From: Sinomicrobium oceani
GTDB taxonomy: Bacteria > Bacteroidota > Bacteroidia > Flavobacteriales > Flavobacteriaceae
NCBI RefSeq assembly: GCF_900119185.1
Contig: NZ_FPJE01000003.1
Coordinates: 1-64,000 of the forward strand
DNA length: 64,000 nt
Direction of reading: 5' to 3'
A program made the position numbers and the translations under genes. This document shows positions 42,375-52,287 of the stretch, piece after piece. Each line of letters starts with the position of its first letter. Position 1 is the stretch's first letter. A model generated the notes under the pieces. That model worked only from the letters and a program-made list of their open reading frames with translations. It searched no databases and was not told the origin of the DNA.

Positions 42375-45300
42375 ATGAAATTTAGCCATCTATTTATCAA
42401 AAGACCGATTTTCGCGGCAGTATTGAGTGTGTTGATACTCATTGTCGGAGGATTGGCTTATGTTTCCCTTCCGACATCGCAGTTTCCCGATGTCGCTCCG
42501 CCTACCATAGAAGTTGTCGCTACTTATCCCGGCGCCAATGCCAAAACCTTGTCCGAAACAGTAGCCGCACCTATCGAAAAAGAAGTCAATGGTGTGGAAG
42601 ATATGATCTATATGACGTCACAGTCATCGGCGGACGGCCGGGTTATCCTTCAGATCGCTTTTGAGCTCGGGACCGATCTGGACAAAGCCCAGGTGCAGGT
42701 ACAGAACAGGGTGGCTATTGCAGAACCCCGGCTGCCCGAATCGGTACGCAGATTGGGGATCACTACCAAAAAAGTATCGCCAGATATCCTGATGGTCGTC
42801 AACCTGTATTCCCCTGATAATACCTATGATCAAACCTATATGGGGAATTATGCCGTACTTCAGTTGAAAGACGAGCTGGCCCGTATAAAGGGTATCGGAG
42901 ACATACAGCTTTTCGGAGCGGCGGAATACGCCATGCGGATCTGGCTGGACCCGGATAAAATTGCGAACCTGGATATCACCGCAGCCGAAGTAGTGACCGC
43001 ATTAAGGGCACAGAATGTGCAGATTGCCAGCGGTACCCTGAATACCCTGCCTTCCGGAAGTCAGACTGCTTTTGAAGTAAACATACAAACCCAGGGAAAA
43101 CTGGTAACGACGGAGCAGTTTGAAAATGTCATCGTCAAGGCGGAAGACAATGGCCGTATCGTACGGTTAAAAGATGTCGGAAGAGCGGAACTCGGTGCGC
43201 AGAATTATACCACAAGGGGCTACCTGGGGAAGAAGCCGGCTGTAGCTATGCCTATTTTCCAGCAGCCCGGGGGAAATGCCCTGGAAACGGCGGGAGAAAT
43301 TCAGGCCAGGATGAAAGAACTTTCCAAGAATTTTCCGGAGGACCTGAAATATGAGATCGCCTACAACCCGACCAGTTTTATTCAGAAATCCATAGATGAG
43401 GTCTATCATACTATTTTTGAAGCGGTCATCCTGGTGATCTTTGTTATCCTGTTGTTCCTGCAATCCTGGAGAGCGGCAATCATCCCTATCCTGGCTATTC
43501 CCGTATCCCTCATAGGTACGTTTGCGGTTATGCAGGCCATAGGGTTCTCCCTGAATAACCTGACCCTGTTCGGGCTGGTACTGGCTATCGGAATTGTTGT
43601 GGACGATGCCATTGTGGTTGTAGAGAACATGGAGCGATACCTTCGCCAGGGCTTTTCGCCCCGGGAAGCAGCTTTTAAAACCATGGATGAAGTAGGGGGA
43701 GCCCTGGTCGCGATAGGCCTGGTACTGATAGCGGTTTTTATCCCGACGGCATTTCTCGAAGGAATTTCCGGGCAGTTTTACAAACAATTCGGGATGACTA
43801 TTGCAGTGGCTACCGCAATTTCCGTATTCGTGTCCCTGACCCTAAGTCCGGCTATGGCAGCCTTGTTGATGCGGCATGAAGAGCGTGCACACGATAAGAA
43901 AACATTCCTGTTGCTCAGGCCCTTTGTTTTTGTCGGTAATGCTTTTAATACCTTTATGGAACGCTTATCCGACAGGTACGGAAAAGCCGTTCAGAAACTG
44001 GTGAGGACGGCCGCAATGGTCATGGTAGTGTACCTGGGGCTGATCCTGTTTACCGGGATCGAGTTCAACAAGGTTCCCAAAGGGTTTATCCCGGCCATGG
44101 ACCAGCAGTATTTTATTACGGTCGTGCAGCTACCGCCGGGATCTTCCTTGTCGCGGACCGATGATGTGGTCAAAGAGGTACTGGATATTTCCATGGATAC
44201 CGATGGTATAGCCAATGCCATTTCCTTTACGGGCTTTGACCCTACGTCTTTCACTAACGCCTCCAATGCCGCGGTGATCTTCCAGGTACTCGACGATTTT
44301 GACGTCAGAAATGACAAGGGAATAGCGTATAACGACCTTATGGCCACGGTCCGCGGAAAAATGGCTGCGATAGATCATGCCATGGTGCTGGTAATACCTC
44401 CCCCGTCGGTAAGTGGGATCGGAAATGCAGGAGGGTTCAAAATGATGGTGCAGGACAGGGCCAACCTGGGTACGGAAAAACTGCTGGAGGCTACACATGC
44501 CCTGGCCATGGCAGCCAATGAAGATCCGGTGCTGAGTAATGTATTTACCTTTTTCAATAACCAGACCCCGCAATTGTTTCTGGATATAGATCGTGTTAAG
44601 GCTGAGAAACTCGGAATTGATGTACAGGATATTTTTCAGTCCCTGGAAATCTATATGGGATCCGCTTTTGTCAACGAATTCAATTACCTCGGGAGAACAT
44701 TCCAGGTTACGGCACAGGCCGATTCTCCCAACCGCCTGACACCCGATGACCTGTCGAAGATCAGGGTACGGAACCAGGAAGGCGGAATGGTCCCTTTGGG
44801 AACAATTTCCCGTCAGGAAGATATTTCGGGCGCTTCCAGAATACCGAGGTTCAACCTGTATCCGTCCGCTTCGTTAAACGGTGATTTTGCCCCGGGATAC
44901 AGTTCGGGGCAGGCCCTGGAAAGGATGGAAGAACTGGCAGCGGAAATTTTACCGCAGGGTGTTTCGTTTCAATGGACGGAAATTGCCTACCAGGAAAAAC
45001 AAGCCGGGAACACAGCGGGTATAGCATTTTTGCTGGCTGTAGTCTTCGTCTTCCTGCTTCTGGCGGCCCAGTTTGAAAGTCTGATCTTACCGCTTGCAGT
45101 GATCTTTATCGTACCGATGGTGTTGCTGTTTGCGATTTTGGGGATCGATCTTGCCGGACTCGATAATAACATCATGGTACAGATCGGACTGGTGGTCCTG
45201 GTAGGACTGGCCAGTAAGAATGCTATCCTGATCGTCGAATTTGCCAAACAGCTGGAAGAACAGGGAATGCCATTGAAAAAAGCGGTTATCGAAGCATCAA

Positions 45301-45536
45301 AACTCAGGTTGCGGCCTATTCTTATGACAGCTATGGCATTTATCCTGGGGGTAGTGCCTCTTGCACTGGCTACAGGTGCAGGAGCAGAACTCAGGGTTTC
45401 TCTCGGGATAGCCGTATTCAGCGGAATGCTCGGTGTGACGATTTTCGGGATATTTCTTACTCCGGTATTCTATTACCTCGGAAGAAAATGGAGTTTACGA
45501 AAAAAAGAAACCCGCACAGCCGAAGCGAAACAGTAA
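42375..45536 (+). CDS. HAE1-family RND efflux permease (AcrB type)
   Basis: The 1053-residue protein starts FSHLFIKRPIFAAVLSVLIL, as AcrB/MexB-type pumps do. It contains the TM4 motif GLVLAIGIVVDDAIVVVENM, with the two Asp residues of the proton relay, SLTLSPAMAALLM, two large periplasmic loops and the second half NAILIVEFAKQLEEQGMPL, GASRIPRFNLYPSASLNGD. All proton-relay residues appear intact. It is the inner-membrane, proton-driven component. The outer-membrane factor gene begins 20 bases after its stop. Confidence 0.96.
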   Translation: MKFSHLFIKRPIFAAVLSVLILIVGGLAYVSLPTSQFPDVAPPTIEVVATYPGANAKTLSETVAAPIEKEVNGVEDMIYMTSQSSADGRVILQIAFELGTDLDKAQVQVQNRVAIAEPRLPESVRRLGITTKKVSPDILMVVNLYSPDNTYDQTYMGNYAVLQLKDELARIKGIGDIQLFGAAEYAMRIWLDPDKIANLDITAAEVVTALRAQNVQIASGTLNTLPSGSQTAFEVNIQTQGKLVTTEQFENVIVKAEDNGRIVRLKDVGRAELGAQNYTTRGYLGKKPAVAMPIFQQPGGNALETAGEIQARMKELSKNFPEDLKYEIAYNPTSFIQKSIDEVYHTIFEAVILVIFVILLFLQSWRAAIIPILAIPVSLIGTFAVMQAIGFSLNNLTLFGLVLAIGIVVDDAIVVVENMERYLRQGFSPREAAFKTMDEVGGALVAIGLVLIAVFIPTAFLEGISGQFYKQFGMTIAVATAISVFVSLTLSPAMAALLMRHEERAHDKKTFLLLRPFVFVGNAFNTFMERLSDRYGKAVQKLVRTAAMVMVVYLGLILFTGIEFNKVPKGFIPAMDQQYFITVVQLPPGSSLSRTDDVVKEVLDISMDTDGIANAISFTGFDPTSFTNASNAAVIFQVLDDFDVRNDKGIAYNDLMATVRGKMAAIDHAMVLVIPPPSVSGIGNAGGFKMMVQDRANLGTEKLLEATHALAMAANEDPVLSNVFTFFNNQTPQLFLDIDRVKAEKLGIDVQDIFQSLEIYMGSAFVNEFNYLGRTFQVTAQADSPNRLTPDDLSKIRVRNQEGGMVPLGTISRQEDISGASRIPRFNLYPSASLNGDFAPGYSSGQALERMEELAAEILPQGVSFQWTEIAYQEKQAGNTAGIAFLLAVVFVFLLLAAQFESLILPLAVIFIVPMVLLFAILGIDLAGLDNNIMVQIGLVVLVGLASKNAILIVEFAKQLEEQGMPLKKAVIEASKLRLRPILMTAMAFILGVVPLALATGAGAELRVSLGIAVFSGMLGVTIFGIFLTPVFYYLGRKWSLRKKETRTAEAKQ

Positions 45537-45556
45537 AACGAACAAAAGACAGAGTG

Positions 45557-47050
45557 ATGAAACAGATAAAAAATTGGATAGCAGTTGGCCTGGTGTTACT
45601 TGTGGTTTCCTGTACCGTACAAAAGAGAGACTTCAACACGAAAAGCAGGATTTCCGTGAAGGAGGATTTTCTGAAAAAGGAACTGGCGGATTCCGCGTTT
45701 AAAAATGCAGCGATAGTGACTGCGTGGTGGTCGGAGTTTAATGATCCCGTTATGGATACGCTGATCGAGAGGGCGAGACGGCATAACCTGGATATCAATT
45801 CGGCAGTAGCCAATTTCAGGGCGGCACGTGCCGTACTCCGGGAAACAAAATGGGACCGTCTTCCCACCATAACGTCGCGCGGAGAATTCTCCAGGACCCG
45901 TATGGGAGAGAATATCTTTGTGCCCGGTATGAACCCGACATACAGCACCTATAGTGCCGGGTTCGATGCTTTCTGGGAGGCCGATCTCTTCGGAAGGGTG
46001 TCTAACCGGATCAAAGGAGCTTATGCCGGTCAAAAACTGGCCCTGGCAGATATGCATGGTGTATATGTACGTATTTTTGCGGAAGTAGCCACATATTACC
46101 TCGAACTCCGGGGGACCCAGTACCTGCTCGATATCGCCCGCAGAAACCTGAAGGGACAACAGGAGACCTACGACCTTACCGTGAAATTATCGGAGGCCGG
46201 AACCAGTAACAGCCTGGACGAGTCGAGGGCCCTTGCCCAACTGGAAACTACTCGGGCGAGCATCCCCCCGTTACAAGCGAGAATCGAAGCCCTGAAGAAC
46301 AGCCTGAGTGTCCTTACCGGTGAAGTGCCGGGTAACCTCGATGATGCTGTGGTCAACAAACAGCCTTTGCCGAGTTTACCCGCATCAGTAGCTCTGGGGG
46401 ATATCAGCGATATGTTGCGGAGAAGACCCGACGTTCGACAAGCTGAGGCTGTATTACAGCAACATATTGCACAATATAATATTTCCGTGGCTGAGCTCTA
46501 TCCCCAAATCCGTTTTGGAGGCTCCATAGGGTTCTCTGCTGTAGATTTTTCTAATTTCGGGAGCAAGGAATCCTTTACCTGGAATATTTTTCCGAGTATC
46601 AGCTGGGCAGCTTTCAATCTCGGGCGGGTAAGACAGCAGATCAAAAGGGATGACGCTAAAGCACTGGCCGCTTTAAGTCAATACGAAAAAGTGGTCCTGG
46701 AAGGGTTAGGGGAAATAAAAACCTCCCTGAGTAACTATACAAACGAACTCCGGAGACGGGAAATATTACGAACCTCTTCCCGGGCCAGCGCCGAAGCGGC
46801 ACGATTTGCCCAGCAGCGGTTCAATGCCGGACTGGATAATTTTATCGATTACCTGAGTGCCGACAATGCCCTGTTGCAGGCAGAAAATTCCCTGGCCATA
46901 AGCGAAATATCCTCGGCAACTTCGCTGATTGCCATCTACAAAGCTTTAGGCGGGGGATGGGAAATTATTACCGAAGAAGAACTGAATACAAAATTTGAGA
47001 CGATGAAACTTTCTGAAAATCATAAGAATGATTCCTCTTTAAATAAATAA
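45557..47050 (+). CDS. TolC/NodT-family outer-membrane efflux lipoprotein
   Basis: The start is the ATG at 45557 (MKQIKNWIAVGLVLLVVSCT), since the longer frame overlaps the end of the pump gene. The 497-residue protein has a lipobox (VVSC, Cys19), two repeated OEP domains with long coiled-coil helices (DINSAVANFRAARAVLRET; ARFAQQRFNAGLDNFIDYLS) and the typical LRRRPDVRQAEAVLQ motif between the halves. It is the outer channel of the tripartite efflux system. The AraC-type gene 114 bases downstream may control the operon. Confidence 0.93.
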   Translation: MKQIKNWIAVGLVLLVVSCTVQKRDFNTKSRISVKEDFLKKELADSAFKNAAIVTAWWSEFNDPVMDTLIERARRHNLDINSAVANFRAARAVLRETKWDRLPTITSRGEFSRTRMGENIFVPGMNPTYSTYSAGFDAFWEADLFGRVSNRIKGAYAGQKLALADMHGVYVRIFAEVATYYLELRGTQYLLDIARRNLKGQQETYDLTVKLSEAGTSNSLDESRALAQLETTRASIPPLQARIEALKNSLSVLTGEVPGNLDDAVVNKQPLPSLPASVALGDISDMLRRRPDVRQAEAVLQQHIAQYNISVAELYPQIRFGGSIGFSAVDFSNFGSKESFTWNIFPSISWAAFNLGRVRQQIKRDDAKALAALSQYEKVVLEGLGEIKTSLSNYTNELRRREILRTSSRASAEAARFAQQRFNAGLDNFIDYLSADNALLQAENSLAISEISSATSLIAIYKALGGGWEIITEEELNTKFETMKLSENHKNDSSLNK

Positions 47051-47164
47051 CTTTGTAAAGCAGCACCCGGAAACCGGTTTTTTCGGGCTGCAAGGCAGAT
47101 TATTTTCCGAGGTTCGGTGGATTCGTCTTCAAAAGACAAATTAAAGCAGATATAGATAGTGTTA

Positions 47165-48052
47165 ATGAATAAGGCTGATATTCCGGTTTTTGAAACGTTT
47201 GATGCTTTTTATGAAGCAATAGGCTCCCCGAGAAGGAGCCATATCCCCGGTTTTGATGTGTTTACGGCCGAAAGTCTGGAGCCCGCTGCAAGACGATGCA
47301 TGGCTCCCTACCGGCAGGGATTCTATCAGATAGGGTTGTTGTGCGATTTCGGAAACACCGAGTTTAATCTGAATACCGATATGCTGGACCTGCGGGAAAA
47401 TCCGCTGTTGTTCGTCGTTCCGGGACAGGTATTTTCCTGGGTCAGGGATAAGAATATGAAAGGATTTTTCATCGTGTTTAAAAAAGAATTTCTCGGAAGC
47501 TCTTTTTCGAACCTGGTGAATGACTTCCCGTTTTTAAAAATTTCCGAAAAAAGCACGCTCGCCCTGACAAAAGAGGAACATCAGTCCCTGTTGTTCGATA
47601 TGCAACGGATCCATTCCGTAGCTGAAAACCCGCACCCGTACCAGGAAAAGATGCTGGAGGGGATGCTGGGAACCTTGCTGTATTTCTGCAAGGCCATTTT
47701 CGAAAGGAACAAAACGACGGAAAACCATTTGTCCCGCTCCCAGGTCATTGCCAATAAGTTTGAAGTGCTCGTCGATAAAATGTATGTAGATACCAAAAAT
47801 GTGAGTGATTATGCCGACCAGCTTCATATTACGCCCAATTACCTGACCACTACGATAAAAAAGCTCACCGGGAAAAGTGCCAAAGATATTATCAACGAGC
47901 GATTGCTGGTAGAGAGCAAAACCCTCCTGAAATATTCCGGGCTGGATATTGCAGAAATTGCACACCGTCTCAATTTTCAGGAACCTACGCATTTTACCAG
48001 GTTTTTTAAAAAACTAAGCGGGACGACACCCAACCAATTCAGGAAATCATAG
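47165..48052 (+). CDS. AraC-family transcriptional regulator
   Basis: The 295-residue protein (ATG at 47165; the upstream in-frame GTG is not needed) has an N-terminal ligand-binding cupin-like part (YRQGFYQIGLLCDFG, PLLFVVPGQVFSWV) and a C-terminal AraC DNA-binding domain with both helix-turn-helices: VSDYADQLHITPNYLTTTIK and IAEIAHRLNFQEPTHFTRFF. This layout is common next to RND efflux operons in Flavobacteriaceae. It lies 114 bases after the outer-membrane factor gene on the same strand. Confidence 0.9.
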   Translation: MNKADIPVFETFDAFYEAIGSPRRSHIPGFDVFTAESLEPAARRCMAPYRQGFYQIGLLCDFGNTEFNLNTDMLDLRENPLLFVVPGQVFSWVRDKNMKGFFIVFKKEFLGSSFSNLVNDFPFLKISEKSTLALTKEEHQSLLFDMQRIHSVAENPHPYQEKMLEGMLGTLLYFCKAIFERNKTTENHLSRSQVIANKFEVLVDKMYVDTKNVSDYADQLHITPNYLTTTIKKLTGKSAKDIINERLLVESKTLLKYSGLDIAEIAHRLNFQEPTHFTRFFKKLSGTTPNQFRKS

Positions 48053-48145
48053 CACCGCAAAACTAAAACACAATATATGTTGAAGAACATTACACCAATT
48101 AATTCACAACAACCGGAATGTTTCTCTTTTTGGAAAGACATTTGG

Positions 48146-48153
48146 TAAATTTG
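48146..48153 (+). promoter_or_regulatory. Bacteroidota -7 box before the SDR gene
   Basis: TAAATTTG matches TAnnTTTG and lies 23 bases before the ATG at 48177. AGGAG at 48166-48170 is a good ribosome-binding site, stronger than most in this window. No convincing -33 element at normal spacing. Confidence 0.4.
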
Positions 48154-48176
48154 TATCATTAAATAAGGAGTAGGTT

Positions 48177-48836
48177 ATGGAAGAAAATAAAGTAGCATTG
48201 GTGACTGAAGCAGGAAATGGTTTGGGGAAAGCATTGGCTAATCTTCTGTTGAATTATAATTATAAAGTGGTTCTTGCCGCTTCGGGCAAAAGCTATGACC
48301 GGCTATCGGAAGAAGGGAGTAGTATACGCGGATACGAGCTCGTGGAGACCGATTTTACTTCCGGGGAGCGTTTGTCCGCATTGAAACATCAATTGAAGTC
48401 GTCTTTCGGAAAGCTCGACCTGCTCGTCAATAACGCCGAGATTGTCAATGGTTTCGGGCACAAGATAGATCATCTGAAGATAGAAGAGATCAAAGAACTG
48501 TACGAGGTGAATTTCTTTGCCGTGATAAAAATCATACAGTTGATGAAACCCCTGCTGGAGCAAAGCGAAGACCCGAGAATTATTAACGTCACCAGTGCAT
48601 TGGGGGATATCAATAAGATGAAAGACAAAGAATTCTGCTACTACGATTATTCCCTTACTGCTTATGCCACTTCCAAGGCAGCGCTAAATATGTACACGCA
48701 TTTACAATGCAAAGAATTTATTCCTTCCAAAATATCCATTCACAGTTTCGATCCCGTAGCGCTGAAAAACTGTACACATAATTCGGTTATGATCTGCGAT
48801 GAAATCAAAGACGAATTCATTGCACTGATCAGGTAA
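48177..48836 (+). CDS. Short-chain dehydrogenase/reductase (SDR)
   Basis: The 219-residue protein follows the classical SDR plan: the nucleotide motif VALVTEAGNGLGKALANLLL (TGxxxGxG with Glu replacing the first Gly), the LDLLVNNAEIV block, the catalytic Ser in RIINVTSALGD and the YxxxK in AYATSKAALNMY. The TEAGNGLG and NNAE variants depart slightly from consensus, but the catalytic Ser/Tyr/Lys are present. The substrate is unknown. It stands between two AraC-type regulators, one on each strand, and could be controlled by either. Confidence 0.85.
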   Translation: MEENKVALVTEAGNGLGKALANLLLNYNYKVVLAASGKSYDRLSEEGSSIRGYELVETDFTSGERLSALKHQLKSSFGKLDLLVNNAEIVNGFGHKIDHLKIEEIKELYEVNFFAVIKIIQLMKPLLEQSEDPRIINVTSALGDINKMKDKEFCYYDYSLTAYATSKAALNMYTHLQCKEFIPSKISIHSFDPVALKNCTHNSVMICDEIKDEFIALIR

Positions 48837-48979
48837 AGATAGGTATTGCACTTGGGAGGATACTTTTGCCCGGGAGGTATCGGGGTGTTTCCCTGATGTC
48901 TGAAGGCAAGGATGCCTGCATCGTGACTCCTTGATGATCAATGTCATTAGGAAACATGGAGCGAATGCTTTCCGAAAAG

Positions 48980-49891
48980 CTATAATATAGCCGGTTTTTT
49001 CGGTCCCTGTTTTTTATAATCGGTAATGCTGAAACCGGTTTTGCTCTTGAAGAAACGGCTGAAATGCTCCGGGTTCGCAAATCCCAGTTCGAATGCTGCT
49101 TCCTTGGCACTTTTATCCGTGTATAAAAACAGGCGTTTGGCTTCCAGTATAATACGGTTATGTATTATTTCAGAAGGTGTCGGTTGTTTGTATAAAGCAA
49201 ACAGGTTGGACAAAGTCTTCGGGGATTTATGCAACGCCTCCGCGTAGAATTTAACTTCGTGCTGTTGCCGGAAATGAATTTCTACGGATAGTGCAAACCG
49301 GCGAATCAGATCGAGTTTATGATCCGGAAAATGATGATAGGTATCGGTCTGGGTTTTTCCCAGTCTCGTAGTTTTTATAATAAGCCGTTTCAACAGACTG
49401 CGCAACATCTCCCCCTTAAAATTATCAGATTCTTCAAACTCGTCAATGAGAATGTTTTCCAGCGTATTGAAGTTTTCCTCTTCTTTAGCTGTAAGTGAAA
49501 TAAAAAGAGGGCTGCGGACACCGTAAAATAAAAAACCGACACAGCCCACCTCCTGGTCGTGGTCGAGAATACAATAAAAATCCCGGTTAAAGGCCCAGCC
49601 AACAAGCGATTCCGGATGCTCAAACCGGAAATGCTGGTTGCCCATCAACGGCAACACGGTCTGCGCCGGGAAGTGATATGGGGTCTCGTCGAGCCACACG
49701 GTTTGTGCCTTGCCTTTGTTCCTGACAAAGGTGTTGTAGGTATGGATACTATCCCGGATACCGTTGCCTTTCAATTTTTCCGAATGACAATACATGACGA
49801 ACCGTCCGTCCGTTTTTTGTTCTCTGTATTCCAATTGCATGCGTTCTGATGAGGATTTATGTGGTCGGATCAGTTTGTTTATGAATTTCAC
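48980..49891 (-). CDS. AraC-family transcriptional regulator
   Basis: The 303-residue protein has a divergent N-terminal sensor part and a C-terminal AraC helix-turn-helix pair: KFYAEALHKSPKTLSNLFAL and AKEAAFELGFANPEHFSRFF, with the end TGFSITDYKK. An internal ATG (MQLEYREQKTDGRF, at 49838-49840) is an alternative start closer to the usual length. It is convergent with the SDR gene and lies just downstream of the secreted peroxiredoxin gene on the same strand, so it may respond to oxidative or redox-active compounds; this is inference. Confidence 0.88.
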   Translation of the reverse strand: MKFINKLIRPHKSSSERMQLEYREQKTDGRFVMYCHSEKLKGNGIRDSIHTYNTFVRNKGKAQTVWLDETPYHFPAQTVLPLMGNQHFRFEHPESLVGWAFNRDFYCILDHDQEVGCVGFLFYGVRSPLFISLTAKEEENFNTLENILIDEFEESDNFKGEMLRSLLKRLIIKTTRLGKTQTDTYHHFPDHKLDLIRRFALSVEIHFRQQHEVKFYAEALHKSPKTLSNLFALYKQPTPSEIIHNRIILEAKRLFLYTDKSAKEAAFELGFANPEHFSRFFKSKTGFSITDYKKQGPKKPAIL

Positions 49892-49955
49892 ATGTCAAAA
49901 CCGGTACCTGCTTCTGCTTGCACCGGTTTTGGTAAAAATATCTTATATATGCACA

Positions 49956-50621
49956 TTACATTTGCGATGTTTGCCGTAGGGCCTGTGCAACAGAAATCAG
50001 CATATCGGAACTGATCCTTTGTTTGAAATCGGGATTGATGTGTTCAAACAGGATAATTCCGTTCCTGTCGAGGATAAAGACGGAGGGAACGGGCAGTAGC
50101 AGCGCGGTATTTTTTCCACCGGAACTCTGAGGTAGAAAATTATGATATCCTCCGGGGGCCTGAAAGGCGATTCCGAAAGCCCGTGTTACGTTGAGATCCG
50201 CATCGGACAATAGGGTGTAATCGAGAGTTTGTTTTCCCATGGTCTCCGACAGTTTCTCGGGGCTGTCCGTGCTGATAGCCAGTAGTTTATACCCCATTTT
50301 TTCCAGGCTTTCCCTGGCTTCCTGCAAACCGGATAATTGTTTGGTGCAATACGGACACCAGCCCCCCCGGTAAAAAACAAGTATGGTGGGTTTGGCCTTG
50401 ATAAGCGCATTGACATTTTGCATCGTACCGTTGGCATCGGGCAATTGCATGGCAGGGACTTTTTCGCCTACCAGTAACGGACTGATGTCCTCCGGCATGG
50501 CAGGAGCCATGACCATTCGGGTTGAAGATCCATTCCCTTCGGAGGGTTTGTTTTGTGCCTGCAGGCTCAGTCCGCCCAGGCAAAGGGATAATCCCAGTAA
50601 GGTCATTTTGATAGTATTCAT
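49956..50621 (-). CDS. Secreted AhpC/TSA-family peroxiredoxin-like protein
   Basis: The 221-residue protein has a signal peptide (ending near LQAQ) and a thioredoxin fold of the AhpC/TSA type: ILVFYRGGWCPYC (Cys89, Cys92), LAISTDSPEKLSETMGKQTL, DYTLLSDADLNVTRAFGIAF and VPSVFILDRNGIILFEHINP. The CPYC pair is closer to thioredoxin-like proteins than to classical two-Cys peroxiredoxins, so it may reduce peroxides or act in periplasmic thiol exchange. It lies 65 bases after the AraC gene's start on the same strand and follows the spondin-domain lipoprotein gene. Confidence 0.85.
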   Translation of the reverse strand: MNTIKMTLLGLSLCLGGLSLQAQNKPSEGNGSSTRMVMAPAMPEDISPLLVGEKVPAMQLPDANGTMQNVNALIKAKPTILVFYRGGWCPYCTKQLSGLQEARESLEKMGYKLLAISTDSPEKLSETMGKQTLDYTLLSDADLNVTRAFGIAFQAPGGYHNFLPQSSGGKNTALLLPVPSVFILDRNGIILFEHINPDFKQRISSDMLISVAQALRQTSQM

Positions 50622-50686
50622 TTTTTATCGTTTGAATTAAGAGGCCTCCGGGGGATACCGGAACACTCAGGTGATTGTTTTTTCTG

Positions 50687-51988
50687 TTATTGAATAGTAG
50701 CCTTAATAATCAGCTCAGTTGCAGGCAGGGTCGTAAAAGGATTGGGGTTGGGGACTTCGGATATGGGTTTGTTTTCCGGACTGATCACTCCGCCCAGGTT
50801 TACCTGGTTATGGCCGGCCCCGGGGAACTGATCGACAGCAGTACCATTATCAAACAAGCCGAAACGAGAGGAAATATCTCCTGTTTGTGCAGCATCAATA
50901 TCGCCTTTTATAGCAAAGAACCAATCGTTTGAAAATCCGTACATCGTTGCCATGGCAATTTTGTCTCTGTCGGATACGCGGAGTTGTTGAGACACTTTAC
51001 CGCCCGGCTGTTCGTCATTACCAGGAAGGAGAATATCGGAACCTTCGGCGGACAGTATGTAAACCGATTTTACCCCCTGCAGCCCTTGGAGATAATCGGA
51101 CAGGGTGCCGGCATCACCTGTCTGGGCCAGTTGGCTCAGACCGTGTTCTGCATCATACGCGCCGATCTCGTAAACCGGATTGGATATACCATTGTATATC
51201 ACCACCAGTATAGGGGAAAGCGGGGTGAATATTCCGGTCCTGTTCCCGGTATAGCCGGATAGGGCAGAAGGATCTCCGTTTTCCGCCACATCGGTAATTC
51301 CGTTTGCCGCAGGAATACCGTTTTGATAAAGCGGTGCCGGATCCAGTAACTCCCCGCCGGCGATATAGGATACGGCCCAGACTCCCGGGCTGAACGGCGT
51401 AGGGTTTGCCGTGTCTCCGGAAGTATTGGTAACGGTTACCGTAAAAACAGAATTCCCTTCATAGTGCAGTTCCACGTTCATCAGTTCCGATGCGGAAACA
51501 TAGGTGTTTCCCTGTGTATCCGTACCCGTGATTTCCGTAACGGGCTGTGGTGAGGACTCCGCAGTTCCCGGATGTATCACTTCGGCGCCCGGATGCTGAT
51601 TGATCCGGGTGCCGTTATCCCAGAGTCTGATCTGTCCGGAAACATCACCTTCTATGGGCATTCCGTCGTTGTCGTACAGGGATATCCCCGGATTTTCAGG
51701 AGCAAAGAACAGGTCGTTGGACCAGCCGTACATGGTTACAAAACTCAAAGTTTGTCCTTTTCCGGCAGAAAACCGTAAACTGAAAGATTCTCCGGGAAGG
51801 TAGACCGGAAGGTCTCCGGTATTCGCAAATGTTCCGGATTGTACAAGGGGTTTTGCATCCAGTACGTTTTCTATGGTCAGCGTACGATCTGCCGTGAGAG
51901 GGGCTCCGTCATCATCGCTATCGCAGGCGGTAAGGAAGATCATACCAAAGGCGCACAGGGCGGGAAATAATGTCGCATGTTTTTTCAT
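50687..51988 (-). CDS. Lipoprotein with two spondin_N-like domains
   Basis: The start is the ATG at 51986-51988 (MKKHATLFPALCAFGMIFLT); the upstream frame has no features. The 433-residue lipoprotein (lipobox FLTAC, Cys22) carries two copies of a spondin_N-like module: TLTIENVLDAKPLVQSGTFA onwards with LSFVTMYGWSNDLFFAPEN, and a second with KIAMATMYGFSNDWFFAIKG. Both copies share the M-Y-G-(W/F)-S-N-D-(W/L)-F-F-A block followed by an LWDNGT / LFDNGT segment with RINQHPGA / AVDQFPGA. Spondin_N domains bind extracellular matrix or lipids in eukaryotes; bacterial roles are not known. It lies divergent from a TetR gene with an operator-like repeat between. Confidence 0.82.
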   Translation of the reverse strand: MKKHATLFPALCAFGMIFLTACDSDDDGAPLTADRTLTIENVLDAKPLVQSGTFANTGDLPVYLPGESFSLRFSAGKGQTLSFVTMYGWSNDLFFAPENPGISLYDNDGMPIEGDVSGQIRLWDNGTRINQHPGAEVIHPGTAESSPQPVTEITGTDTQGNTYVSASELMNVELHYEGNSVFTVTVTNTSGDTANPTPFSPGVWAVSYIAGGELLDPAPLYQNGIPAANGITDVAENGDPSALSGYTGNRTGIFTPLSPILVVIYNGISNPVYEIGAYDAEHGLSQLAQTGDAGTLSDYLQGLQGVKSVYILSAEGSDILLPGNDEQPGGKVSQQLRVSDRDKIAMATMYGFSNDWFFAIKGDIDAAQTGDISSRFGLFDNGTAVDQFPGAGHNQVNLGGVISPENKPISEVPNPNPFTTLPATELIIKATIQ

Positions 51989-52182
51989 CTTTTTCAGGTA
52001 TTGAGAATTAATAGGATCTTTATATAACATTTGTGTTCGGCAAAGATGCTGTAGTCCGCTCTTCGGGACAATGACAAAAGCACCCTGTTCCATGAACATA
52101 TTTCCCGGATTGTGATTCTCCATCAAATCCTGACTGATTTGTAAAGCTGTATTTCAAAGAACAATTTCTACAAATATATCAT

Positions 52183-52206
52183 AAAACATTCTTTTAGAAA
52201 TGTTTT
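52183..52206. promoter_or_regulatory. Operator-like inverted repeat before tetR
   Basis: AAAACATT (52183-52190) and AATGTTTT (52199-52206) form a perfect 8-bp inverted repeat with an 8-base centre, the size of TetR-family operators. It is followed by TAATTTTA, a near match to the -7 box, so a bound repressor could block the tetR promoter and possibly the divergent spondin gene. Confidence 0.5.
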
Positions 52207-52287
52207 GTAATTTTACAGCGGTAATCACAGTATTTTGCAGGCTGTATATCCCACGACAAATTGCACCAACCTATACGATATGAAGCC

